From assembly GCA_035516155.1 (NCBI GenBank), contig DATJAP010000021.1, positions 62,001 to 126,000 of the forward strand: a DNA stretch of 64,000 nucleotides, read 5' to 3'. The DNA comes from JAJYKN01 sp035516155 (GTDB lineage Bacteria > Nitrospirota > UBA9217). The notes under the pieces are model-generated. The model was not told where the DNA came from and did no database searches. It saw only the letters and a program-made list of their open reading frames with translations. The translations under genes were made by a program, and so were the position numbers. How positions within the stretch are numbered: the first letter of the stretch is position 1; the number at the start of each line of letters is the position of its first letter. Shown piece by piece: positions 18,508-27,118 of this stretch.

Positions 18508-19196
18508 TGTTTGCTTACCTGTTCATCGCTCACGATATGTCCATCCAGAAAACGAATAGTCCTTTTTGCATAAGTTGCGATATCAGGCTCGTGGGTAACG
18601 ATGATGACCGTAATGCCCGGCTCACGGTTCAGCCGGACAAAAAGCTCCATGATTTCTATGCTTGTCTTGGTATCGAGATTGCCGGTGGGCTCGTCGGCAA
18701 GGATGATCGGTGCATCGTTCACGAGCGCCCTGGCTATGGCAACCCGCTGCTGCTGACCGCCGGAAAGCTGGTTCGGGTGATGACCTTCCCTTCCTTCCAG
18801 TCCAACGTTTTTCAGGGCCTGTCGTGCGCGTGTGCTGCGTTCATGTGCGCTCACGCCGTTATACAGCATGGGAAGCTCCACGTTCTCAAGCGCCGATGTT
18901 CGCGACAGCAGGTTGAAACCCTGAAAAACGAACCCGATTTTCTGGTTCCTGATTTCGGCCAATGCATCCCGGGAAAGATTTCCCGTATCCACGCCGTCGA
19001 GATGGTAGTGCCCGTCCGTGGGGGTATCGAGACATCCCAGGACATTCATGAATGTCGATTTTCCCGAGCCTGACTGACCCATGATGGCGACAAACTCGCC
19101 CTTCTCAATGATCGCAGAAATTCCGTCTAGTGCCCGCACCTGTACGTCACCCAGACTATATATCTTGCTTATGCTCTGTGCTTCGATGAGAGCCAT
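18504..19196 (-). CDS. MacB-type ABC transporter ATPase
   Basis: This 230-residue LolD/MacB-type nucleotide-binding subunit has Walker A GQSGSGKST (about 40), the Q-loop GFVFQGFNLLSRTSA, the signature LSGGQQQRVAIARAL and Walker B IILADEPTGNLD, followed by TVIIVTHEPD. It powers the permease encoded immediately downstream (4-base overlap). The ATG follows the MacA-like adaptor stop by one base, so the three are certainly one transcript. Confidence 0.94.
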   Translation of the reverse strand: MALIEAQSISKIYSLGDVQVRALDGISAIIEKGEFVAIMGQSGSGKSTFMNVLGCLDTPTDGHYHLDGVDTGNLSRDALAEIRNQKIGFVFQGFNLLSRTSALENVELPMLYNGVSAHERSTRARQALKNVGLEGREGHHPNQLSGGQQQRVAIARALVNDAPIILADEPTGNLDTKTSIEIMELFVRLNREPGITVIIVTHEPDIATYAKRTIRFLDGHIVSDEQVSKQ

Positions 19197-19197
19197 A

Positions 19198-20382
19198 TCA
19201 GAACATCCTCGGTCCCGACGGTGCCTGCGTCTTCGTCTTATTCAAGGCTTCCACAATGACTTGCTGGCCTTCCTTCAGGTCGCCGGAAACAATTTCGGTA
19301 TAGGTGCCATCGCTGATGCCCGGTGTTATCGAAACGCGCTTGGGCTTGCCGTTCTCGAGCACCCATATGGCAAGCCCCTTTTTTTCGGCCCCGCCAGATG
19401 TAGCAGCCGTACCTGAACCCGCCGGCCTTTCGGTTAACCTGAAGCGAAGAGCGGCATTCGTGATGCGCAGCACATTGTGTCCCTTGGTAATGATGATCGA
19501 AACATTGGCCGTCATGCCGGGCATGAGTTTGAAATCGCGGTTATTTACCTGGATCACGACGTCATACGTTACAACATTTTGCACCGTTATAGGAGCCTGC
19601 CTGATCTGCCATACCTTGCCCTTGAATGTCGTGTCGGGGTAAGCATCAACGGTGAATTCTGCCTCCTGGCCGACTTTCACCACGCCGATGTCCGACTCGG
19701 CCACATTCGTGTCAATCTGCATTTTCGTGAGATCCGCAGCGATTGTGAACAACGTCGGGGTCTGGAAGCTGGCGGCGACGGTCTGGCCCACATCCACATT
19801 CCGGGAAATTACGACACCATCGACGGGTGAGACGATTTTCGTGTACTCGAGGTTCTGCTGCGCACCATCAAGCGCTGCTTTTGTCTGCTCAATCGATGCT
19901 TTTGCCGAGCTCACCTCGGACTTGGCAGTGTCATAGTTCGTCTGTGAGGTGTCCACGTCGCTCTGCGCAATGAGATTTTTTGAGATTAGTTCCTTGTTGC
20001 GATCGTAGGTCCTTTTTGTATCTACAAGCGTAGTATTCGCCTTATCCAGGTTGGCCTGGGCTACAAGCAGATTTGCCCTCGCCTGCTGCACCAGGGCCTC
20101 AAAAGTAGCGGGGTCTATCTGGGCGATAAGTTGCCCCTTCTTCACGCGCGAGTTGAAGTCCACATAGAGCGTCTTGATTGTTCCCGAAACCTGTGTCCCG
20201 ACCAGGACTGTTGTCACGGCATTGACCGTACCCGTGGCCGTCACGGACTGCACGATGTCCCCGGTCGACACGGGCTCAGTTCGGTATGACGTCCCATCGC
20301 CTTTGCAGCCAAACAGCACAAGGGCAAGAACACCCGCGAGAACGACGCGCCGTTTTGGATCCATCTGCCGAACTTTTTTCAT
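19198..20382 (-). CDS. MacA-like periplasmic adaptor lipoprotein
   Basis: This membrane-fusion protein links an inner-membrane pump to TolC. The 394 residues start with a lipoprotein-type signal (lipobox LVLFGC). A barrel-sandwich hybrid domain is seen as GTQVSGTIKTLYVDF and SPVDGVVISRNVDVGQTV, flanking an alpha-hairpin coiled coil (about 95-185), and a beta-barrel domain follows with DAYPDTTFKG. Adjacency to the MacB-type genes makes it their partner. A second, different adaptor belongs to the RND pump in the same operon. Confidence 0.9.
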   Translation of the reverse strand: MKKVRQMDPKRRVVLAGVLALVLFGCKGDGTSYRTEPVSTGDIVQSVTATGTVNAVTTVLVGTQVSGTIKTLYVDFNSRVKKGQLIAQIDPATFEALVQQARANLLVAQANLDKANTTLVDTKRTYDRNKELISKNLIAQSDVDTSQTNYDTAKSEVSSAKASIEQTKAALDGAQQNLEYTKIVSPVDGVVISRNVDVGQTVAASFQTPTLFTIAADLTKMQIDTNVAESDIGVVKVGQEAEFTVDAYPDTTFKGKVWQIRQAPITVQNVVTYDVVIQVNNRDFKLMPGMTANVSIIITKGHNVLRITNAALRFRLTERPAGSGTAATSGGAEKKGLAIWVLENGKPKRVSITPGISDGTYTEIVSGDLKEGQQVIVEALNKTKTQAPSGPRMF

Positions 20383-20444
20383 ATCCCTTCCTTTTCCATT
20401 TTATCAATGTTATAAAACATCTACGACCGGAACACGTTGATATC

Positions 20445-23400
20445 CTATCTCCGAGTCTTGAATATGGCAAGTTTGCCGAACCGGTGCTGGAAGGTATCGA
20501 GGTATATATAAATCACGGGCGTAATGTAAAGCGTCAAGAGCTGTGAAAAAACGAGGCCGCCGACCACCGCAAGCCCCAGCGGACGGCGTGCCTCGGCACC
20601 CGCTCCGAGTCCAAGCGCGATCGGCAGTGTCCCCATGAGGGCCGCCATCGTCGTCATCATGATCGGACGAAAACGGACAAGGGCACCCTCAAAAATGGCG
20701 CTTTCCGGACTTTCCCCTTCCCTGCGCTCCGCCTCAAGGGCGAAATCGATCATCATGATGGCGTTTTTCTTCACAATGCCGATAAGCATGATGACCCCGA
20801 CGAAACCATAAATGTTCAGTTCCTTGCCGAACACAAGCAGGGTGAGAAGCGCACCGACTCCCGCTGCCGGCAAGCCGGAAAGAATGGTAATGGGGTGGAT
20901 AAAGCTTTCATACAGGATTCCAAGGACAATGTAGATAATGAGGACCGCCAGGATAAGAAGGAGAAACAGCCCCTGTGTCGATGACTGGAACGCCTGCGCC
21001 GCTCCCTGGAAACTCGTGGTAACCGTAGCAGGAAGCGTCTCCTTGCTGGTTTTATCCACGAGGCCCACCGCCTCGCTGAGTGATACGCCGGGCTTCAGGT
21101 TAAACGAGATGGTGACCGAGGGAAGCTGGCCAAGATGGTTGACCAGAAGCGGTCCGGTGCCCACGGACGGTTTGGTTACGACGTTTAAAGGCACCAGCTT
21201 GCCGGAAGACGACCGGATATACAGCATTGAGAGCGATGCGGGATCCGCCTGATATTCCGGCAGAAGTTCTGAAATGACCTGATACTGGTTTGTCGGCGCC
21301 AGTATGGTTGATACCTGGAGCGTACTGTAGGCCATGCTGAGCGCGTTCTCGATCTGCTGTGCCGATACTCCGAGCATGGATGCCTTGTCGCGGTCGATAT
21401 CGAGGTTGACCTGCGGATTCTTGATAAGAAGGTCGCTGGTCACGTCCTGAAGCTGAGGGATGGCGCGCAGCTTCGCTTCGAGCGTCTGGGAGGCGCGGTA
21501 CAATTCGTTGGTGTCCGGGCCCTGGAGCGTGTACTGGTACTGGCTTTTTGTGAGCTGTCCGCCGATCCGTATGGGAGGAAGATTCTGCATGAAGATCCTG
21601 ATCCCGGTAACATCTGCGGTCTTTTGACGAAGCTCCTGGATAATCTCATCAGAGCTTAAGCGGCGCTCCGAGCGGGGTCTGAGCCTCATGAACATGCGTC
21701 CGGAATTTGCCGCGGCATTCGGGCCGCCAGCGCCGATGCTGGACATGAACGCTTCCACATTGGGATCTTTGGCTACGATTTCGACCATCTGCTGCTGGTG
21801 CCTTGCCATGTCGTCGAAGGAGATCCCCTGCTGCGCCTCGGTAATGGCGAATATCTGGCTCGTGTCCTCCGTCGGGAGAAATCCCTTGGGCATGATGCCG
21901 AACAGGTAAATCGTGATGAAAAAAAGACAAAGCGTCATAACAAGGACGGCTCGTTTGTGCCTGAGCACCCACGTGAGGCTTTCCTTGTAAACACGGAGCA
22001 TACCGTCGAAGAAGCGTTCAAGGGCCATGTAGAGCCTGCCGTGCTTTTTCTCACCGTGCGGCTTGAGGAATCGGCTGCTCAGCATGGGGGTGAGGGTCAG
22101 GGAGACCACGCCCGAAACGAGGATGGCTACACTAATGACGACGGCAAATTCATGGAGTAGGCGTCCGAGGATGCCGCCCATGAAGAGGACCGGGATAAAG
22201 ACGGCAACCAGCGAAAAGGTCATGGACAGGATCGTAAACCCGATCTCCCGTGACCCGCTGAGCGCAGCCTCCATGACCGGCTCTCCCATTTCCATGTGGC
22301 GAACGATGTTTTCGAGCATCACAATGGCGTCGTCGACCACGAAACCGACGGCAAGGATCATGGCCATAAGGGACAGGTTGTCCACGCTGTAGCCGAGGAG
22401 GAACATGACTGTGAAGGTGCCGATAATGGACATTGGCAGAGCGAGGCTCGGGATGATGGTGGCCGAAAGGTTCCGGAGGAACAGGAAGATGACAAACACC
22501 ACAAGAATGATGGAGAGAAGGAGCGTTCCTTTCACATCGGAGACCGAGTCCCGGATGGAAACGGAGCGGTCGAAAAGCACATCGATGTCCACCGATGCGG
22601 GTATTTCGCTCTTGAACACGGGCAGGAGCGCCTTGATGGAATCCACCACTTCCACCGTGTTCGTTCCCGGTTGACGCTGGATACCGAGGATGATCGCCCT
22701 TTTTTGCGCTGTGGCGGTATTGTACCAGCTTGCGATCTTGTTGTTTTCCACGCTGTCAATGACTGTGCCGATGTCTTCCAGCCGGACCGGGCTGCCGTTA
22801 TGATTTGCCACGATGAGCGGGCGGTACGCAGCAGCATTCATCAGCTGGCCGCTCGCCTCGATCGTATAGGATTTCGTGGAGCCCTGGAGCGTCCCGGTGG
22901 GAAGGTTCACGTTCCCGTTTGAAATGGCAGTAGACACCTCGTCGATGCCGATGCCGTGGACAGCCAGTGCCCTGGGGTCAAGCTGGGCGCGAACCGCGTA
23001 CTTCTGGGATCCGTACACCTGCACCTGCGCCACTCCGCTGATCATCGAGATGCGTTCGGCCATGCTTGTTTCGGCATATTCGTCAACCACGGAAAGCGGC
23101 AGCGTCTTGGAACTGAGGGCAAGATACAAGACAGGCATGTCGGCGGGATTGACCTTCTGGTACGTGGGAGGCGTGGGCATGTTCGGTGGAAGAAGGCTCG
23201 CCGATTTCGAGATCATCGCCTGCACGTCCTGCGCCGCGGCATCGAGGTTCCGGCTTAAATTAAACTGGAGGGTGATCTGGGTGGAGCCGACCGCGCTCAC
23301 GGAGGTCATGTTGTCGATGCCCGCGATCGTGGAGAACTGGCGCTCTAGAGGGGTCGCCACGGCGGACGCCATGGTCTCGGGACTTGCGCCCGGAAGCGCC

Positions 23401-23546
23401 GCGGTCACCATGATGGTCGGGAAATCCACGTTCGGCAGGTCACTGACCGGGAGACTGTTGTAGGCCATAACGCCAAAAAGAAGGATCGCGGCCATGACCA
23501 GCGTCGTCATGACAGGTCTGCGTATAAAAGGTTCAGCGATATTCAT
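20445..23546 (-). CDS. RND multidrug efflux pump (MdtB/C, AcrB superfamily)
   Basis: This proton-driven inner-membrane exporter works as a trimer with an adaptor and TolC. The 1033 residues are full length and show twelve helices in two halves. The N-terminus is MNIAEPFIRRPVMTTL, the first periplasmic loop has LPNVDFPTIMVTAALPGASPE split around the porter domain, and helix 4 has AVGFVVDDAIVMLEN with the two proton-relay aspartates. The C-terminal half repeats the pattern (GIVKKNAIMMIDFALEAE). Sequence style is closer to MdtB/MdtC than AcrB, but drug specificity cannot be read. Genes follow the order TolC, adaptor, pump. Confidence 0.93.
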   Translation of the reverse strand: MNIAEPFIRRPVMTTLVMAAILLFGVMAYNSLPVSDLPNVDFPTIMVTAALPGASPETMASAVATPLERQFSTIAGIDNMTSVSAVGSTQITLQFNLSRNLDAAAQDVQAMISKSASLLPPNMPTPPTYQKVNPADMPVLYLALSSKTLPLSVVDEYAETSMAERISMISGVAQVQVYGSQKYAVRAQLDPRALAVHGIGIDEVSTAISNGNVNLPTGTLQGSTKSYTIEASGQLMNAAAYRPLIVANHNGSPVRLEDIGTVIDSVENNKIASWYNTATAQKRAIILGIQRQPGTNTVEVVDSIKALLPVFKSEIPASVDIDVLFDRSVSIRDSVSDVKGTLLLSIILVVFVIFLFLRNLSATIIPSLALPMSIIGTFTVMFLLGYSVDNLSLMAMILAVGFVVDDAIVMLENIVRHMEMGEPVMEAALSGSREIGFTILSMTFSLVAVFIPVLFMGGILGRLLHEFAVVISVAILVSGVVSLTLTPMLSSRFLKPHGEKKHGRLYMALERFFDGMLRVYKESLTWVLRHKRAVLVMTLCLFFITIYLFGIMPKGFLPTEDTSQIFAITEAQQGISFDDMARHQQQMVEIVAKDPNVEAFMSSIGAGGPNAAANSGRMFMRLRPRSERRLSSDEIIQELRQKTADVTGIRIFMQNLPPIRIGGQLTKSQYQYTLQGPDTNELYRASQTLEAKLRAIPQLQDVTSDLLIKNPQVNLDIDRDKASMLGVSAQQIENALSMAYSTLQVSTILAPTNQYQVISELLPEYQADPASLSMLYIRSSSGKLVPLNVVTKPSVGTGPLLVNHLGQLPSVTISFNLKPGVSLSEAVGLVDKTSKETLPATVTTSFQGAAQAFQSSTQGLFLLLILAVLIIYIVLGILYESFIHPITILSGLPAAGVGALLTLLVFGKELNIYGFVGVIMLIGIVKKNAIMMIDFALEAERREGESPESAIFEGALVRFRPIMMTTMAALMGTLPIALGLGAGAEARRPLGLAVVGGLVFSQLLTLYITPVIYIYLDTFQHRFGKLAIFKTRR

Positions 23547-23667
23547 GTATTGATTCCTTAAGAGAGATCCCTGCAGGACGGTAGACGGGGAAATATCACG
23601 CCAGCACCCTGTTTAGATTTAAATCTTCTCCAGCACTTTGCGTATTCTGTGAACCGTAAATTATCTC

Positions 23668-24852
23668 TTACTTCTTTTTCTCTTCATTTATCGTCGGCGT
23701 GTTGCTTTTTCCAGTGTCTGTTTTTCCCTGAACGTCTTGTGTCTGGTCTCCCTTCGACTCCACGGCAATGCCAGGAATCAGATTGAGTTGCCCATCGGTG
23801 ACCACTTTTTCCCCCGGCGTTACTCCTTGAGAAATCACCGCGAGGTCTCCGAATGTTCGAGCAACCATTACGGGTCTGGACTCGACCGTCGAATCGGATT
23901 TTACCACAAAGACATACTGTCCCTGCTGTCCTGTCTGGAGCGCGGCAGAGGGTATGACAATGGCATTCTTTTGCGTTTCGAGTGTCACGACGACATTGAT
24001 GAATTGACCGGGCCAGAGCCTTCGGTCCCTGTTTTCAAAAGTACCTTTCAGCTGGATGGTGCCTGTTGCAGTATCCACCGCGTTATTTATAAAGGTGAGA
24101 ACACCCTGCGCAGGATGACTTTCGTCACCCGGGATAATGGCCTCCATTTGCAGGGACCTTTCCTGCATGAATCTTTTTATATTCTCGAGGTTCTGTTCCG
24201 GCACGGAAAAAGTTACATAAATCGGGGTAATTTTATTGATCGTCACAAGGGGCAGATCATTCGCTTTTATGACATTCCCCTTGTTAATTAAAACGCTGCC
24301 TACGCGGCCGTCAAGGGGTGATTTGATTGTGCAATAGGCAAGCTGGAGCCTGCTGTTATCGACATTGGCTCTGTCAGCCTGGACCGCGGCGGCAAGAGCA
24401 TCCGCATTGGCGCGAAGCTGCTCATATTGATCTTTGGAAACATAGTCCATTTGAACGAGGATATCATACCTCTTTGCCTGTTCTTCGGCGTTCTTTGCCT
24501 GAGCCGCATCCCGGGCGAGCTGCGCTACCGCCTGTTTCAATGCCGCTTCGTAAGGTCGGGGGTCTATGAGAAAAAGCAAATCGCCCTCCCTGACGTCTTG
24601 TCCCTGTCGAAAATGGACATCGGTAACTTCGCCGCCAACCATAGCTTTCACCGAGACGGTATTGTATGCTTCTACATTACCGATGGCATTGATCTGCACC
24701 GGGACGTTCTGAATCATGGCAACCCCTGTCTTTACCGGTACAGCCCGCCTGGACATTGATTTCGCTTTGCTGTCGGTGCAGGAGATGACGGCAATAAATA
24801 ACAGAGATATGGCGAGCAAGGTCATACAGCGTTTCAGTAATCGTAATTTCAT
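23668..24852 (-). CDS. RND efflux adaptor lipoprotein (MdtA/AcrA-like)
   Basis: This membrane-fusion protein partners the RND pump encoded next. The 394 residues have a lipoprotein-type signal ending ISC (Cys25), a lipoyl-like half motif VGGEVTDVHFRQGQDV, a coiled-coil hairpin (about 105-170), the second lipoyl half IKSPLDGRVGSVL, then beta-barrel and membrane-proximal domains. The tail is rich in Lys, Thr and Asp and probably disordered. The gap to the pump gene is about 120 bases without a visible terminator. Confidence 0.92.
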   Translation of the reverse strand: MKLRLLKRCMTLLAISLLFIAVISCTDSKAKSMSRRAVPVKTGVAMIQNVPVQINAIGNVEAYNTVSVKAMVGGEVTDVHFRQGQDVREGDLLFLIDPRPYEAALKQAVAQLARDAAQAKNAEEQAKRYDILVQMDYVSKDQYEQLRANADALAAAVQADRANVDNSRLQLAYCTIKSPLDGRVGSVLINKGNVIKANDLPLVTINKITPIYVTFSVPEQNLENIKRFMQERSLQMEAIIPGDESHPAQGVLTFINNAVDTATGTIQLKGTFENRDRRLWPGQFINVVVTLETQKNAIVIPSAALQTGQQGQYVFVVKSDSTVESRPVMVARTFGDLAVISQGVTPGEKVVTDGQLNLIPGIAVESKGDQTQDVQGKTDTGKSNTPTINEEKKK

Positions 24853-24960
24853 AATTCTTTCGCAGCCCCACCTTTCTGCCGATTGATAAAACGTCCATGA
24901 AAAATCGCTGACAGTATCTTCCTTGAGTTTTGGGCACCGGTGTATCGTATCGGGCCTTGG

Positions 24961-26346
24961 TTACCGAGCCCCCATGGCTTTTTCAATACTTGCTTGGGCA
25001 ATTTTATAGTTATAGAGCGCGGCGTTATAGGCCGCCTGAGCGCTGACATAGGTTGCGAAGGCATCGGAAACCTCAATCGTGCTGCCTACTCCGGCTGTGT
25101 ATCTGCCGTTTGCGAGAGCGAGATTCTCTGTGGCCTCTTCGGCGGAGAGTTTAGCCGCCGAAATACTGGCCTCGGCAGCCTGCAAGTTCAGGTACGCCTG
25201 CTTGACATCGAGAATAATCTGCTGCCGCAAGGCTTCTTCATTTTCCTTTAAGAGGTACAGATTGGACTTGGCCGCCGCCACCTGATGGCTCGTCAGGAAC
25301 CCGTTGAACAAGGGTATGGTCAATGCCACCCCAATATCCCAGCTGCTGCTCATCGTATAGGGCGGCAAATCGATTTCATCTTTACTGTAACTCGCGTTCC
25401 CGGACAAGACGGGATAGTAGCCTGTACGCTGCAAACTAATGTTCTCTTCGGCGGCATGGACTTGCGCAATGATTGACTTAAGGTCAGGCCTGTTTTCGAA
25501 AGCCCGCGCTGAAGCGTCTTCAAGGGTTATGGCATATTTTTGAAACGAAAGGTTATCCTCGATCGTGAATTCCGGGGCATTGGAGACCCCCATCGTGTTT
25601 CTGAGGGTTACCCATGCTATCTTGAGAGTGTTGTCCGCGTTGATAAGGCTGAGCTGCGCGTTGCTCAGGTTGACTTTCGCTGTAATAACATCTATTTTCG
25701 CATTCGTCCCGACTTTATAAAACCCTTCTGCCTGATCAAGATGCAACTGGTACTGCTTAATTACGTCGGCGGCCACCGCCAGGTTCCTCTTCGCCTGGAG
25801 CACTGCGTAATAGGCCTGCTTGACGCTCAGGATCGTCGTATCCTCTGTCGTGTTGAGATTCATGCGGGACGACTCGAGGTTATATTTCGAGATCCCGACG
25901 GAGGATGAGGTTTTTCCAAAATCCAGGATCGTTTGATTGAGGTTGACGCTGCCGGTGTATTCATTATATGCCGTCTGATTGATGAGCGTCGTCCCCGGGA
26001 AAGGCTTGGTTCTCGTATATGCCGCCTCGGCACTCACCTGGGGATAATAATTTGAAAGGGCCACGCCTACCTGTTCCTTACTGACGTCAACGGAATACAG
26101 TGCGGCAAGGATGTTCGGATTCGTTCTGAGTGTTATGTCGATGCACTGGTTTACGGTCAGGGTGACTGTCGGCGCGCTCTGCACATTCACCGCCTTGCTC
26201 ATCGGGCCCTGATCCGGCGCTGCGGCCTTTTCTTGAATGGAAGGGATCCGCTCTTCAGACAACGCATCCGCCGCCACGATGCACAGCAAAATAAACGCAA
26301 GAAACAGCGATTGAAAAACGAGTCGGCGACTGCCATACCAATTCAT
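24961..26346 (-). CDS. TolC-family outer-membrane efflux protein
   Basis: This outer-membrane channel is shared by the RND and MacAB-like pumps of the operon. The ATG at 26346 is chosen over an in-frame TTG at 26367 because GGAGG lies 9 bases before it. The protein has about 461 residues with a signal peptide, a Pro/Ala-rich linker, and two repeats of the outer-membrane-efflux-protein fold, each with a long coiled-coil hairpin. GYYPVLSGNASYSKDE is a typical beta-strand segment. It is the first structural gene after tetR, 21 bases on. Confidence 0.92.
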   Translation of the reverse strand: MNWYGSRRLVFQSLFLAFILLCIVAADALSEERIPSIQEKAAAPDQGPMSKAVNVQSAPTVTLTVNQCIDITLRTNPNILAALYSVDVSKEQVGVALSNYYPQVSAEAAYTRTKPFPGTTLINQTAYNEYTGSVNLNQTILDFGKTSSSVGISKYNLESSRMNLNTTEDTTILSVKQAYYAVLQAKRNLAVAADVIKQYQLHLDQAEGFYKVGTNAKIDVITAKVNLSNAQLSLINADNTLKIAWVTLRNTMGVSNAPEFTIEDNLSFQKYAITLEDASARAFENRPDLKSIIAQVHAAEENISLQRTGYYPVLSGNASYSKDEIDLPPYTMSSSWDIGVALTIPLFNGFLTSHQVAAAKSNLYLLKENEEALRQQIILDVKQAYLNLQAAEASISAAKLSAEEATENLALANGRYTAGVGSTIEVSDAFATYVSAQAAYNAALYNYKIAQASIEKAMGAR

Positions 26347-26367
26347 CTTGATTTTCCTCCGCACCAA

Positions 26368-26961
26368 TTAATTGAATTTTTGAGTGCCATTGATAAAAAT
26401 ATCCACCATGTCCTTTACAGCCTGCTCCATTCGCTTTTTCGTCATTCCGCTTTCTTTCATGATTTCTTCCGTTCTGAAATAATTAAAGAGCATGCCCAGG
26501 AAAGTCCTTGCGGCGATTTCCGGAGAAACGTTTCTTAAAACCCCTTTTTTCTGCATCAAAACGAAATAGCCCGCGAGCGTTGCACGAACCTCATCGACAT
26601 AGGAGCGATACATTTTTTTCACTTTTTCGGGATAAATATGAGCTTCCGAAAGCAGTATTTTCATCATCGATTTTCGCTCTTTCAGCGTCGTCAGAAACTT
26701 TACTGCGATCAGGATAAGCGCCTGTTCGTAGGTACGGTCGCCGAGTTCCGGCATAAGCTCCTTGAGCCTCGGTAAAAAAGCATAGCTGCTCAGGAGTTCC
26801 ACAAAAAGCTTTTCCTTGGTCCCGAAATGCCGAAATAATGTGAGTTCCGTAACGCCGGCATTGCGGGAGATCTCGCGCGTCGTGGCGCCGAGATAACCTT
26901 TCTCGGACATGAGATGCAGCGTTGATTCCAACAATTTCTGTTTTGTTTCCGCTTTTTTCAT
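26368..26961 (-). CDS. TetR-family repressor of the efflux operon
   Basis: The 197 residues begin with the TetR helix-turn-helix (about 8-55): TTREISRNAGVTELTLFRHFGTKEKLF. The C-terminal ligand domain is all-helical. The gene is first in the minus-strand efflux operon, and a dyad lies on its own promoter (26988-27005). The likely role is self-repression together with repression of the pump genes, relieved by a pump substrate. GAGGA lies immediately before the ATG, which is unusually tight spacing. Confidence 0.9.
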   Translation of the reverse strand: MKKAETKQKLLESTLHLMSEKGYLGATTREISRNAGVTELTLFRHFGTKEKLFVELLSSYAFLPRLKELMPELGDRTYEQALILIAVKFLTTLKERKSMMKILLSEAHIYPEKVKKMYRSYVDEVRATLAGYFVLMQKKGVLRNVSPEIAARTFLGMLFNYFRTEEIMKESGMTKKRMEQAVKDMVDIFINGTQKFN

Positions 26962-26987
26962 TCCTCGCCGACCCCGTGGTTGAAAAT

Positions 26988-27005
26988 TGTAAGTATGCGC
27001 TTACA
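26988..27005 (-). promoter_or_regulatory. TetR-type operator
   Basis: An inverted repeat TGTAAG-N6-CTTACA (18 bases) lies 26 bases upstream of the tetR ATG and overlaps the -10 box of the promoter at 27003-27032. Size and place fit a TetR dimer site. It is also about 110 bases from the divergent PBP1A gene. Confidence 0.65.
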
Positions 27006-27032
27006 CTACCTCATACGAAGCCCTTCTGTCAA
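27003..27032 (-). promoter_or_regulatory. Promoter of the efflux operon
   Basis: On the minus strand TTGACA (27027-27032) is followed after 18 bases by TAGTGT (27003-27008), a weak -10. The -10 overlaps the TetR-type operator, a classical repression layout. Confidence 0.5.
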
Positions 27033-27118
27033 GAAATTATCCAATTTTCTCCTCGATTCCTCGTGAAGAACTCCTGTTCCTTTTCTCTATTTTGCTTTTT
27101 CAGATGCCGAGAGGTATA

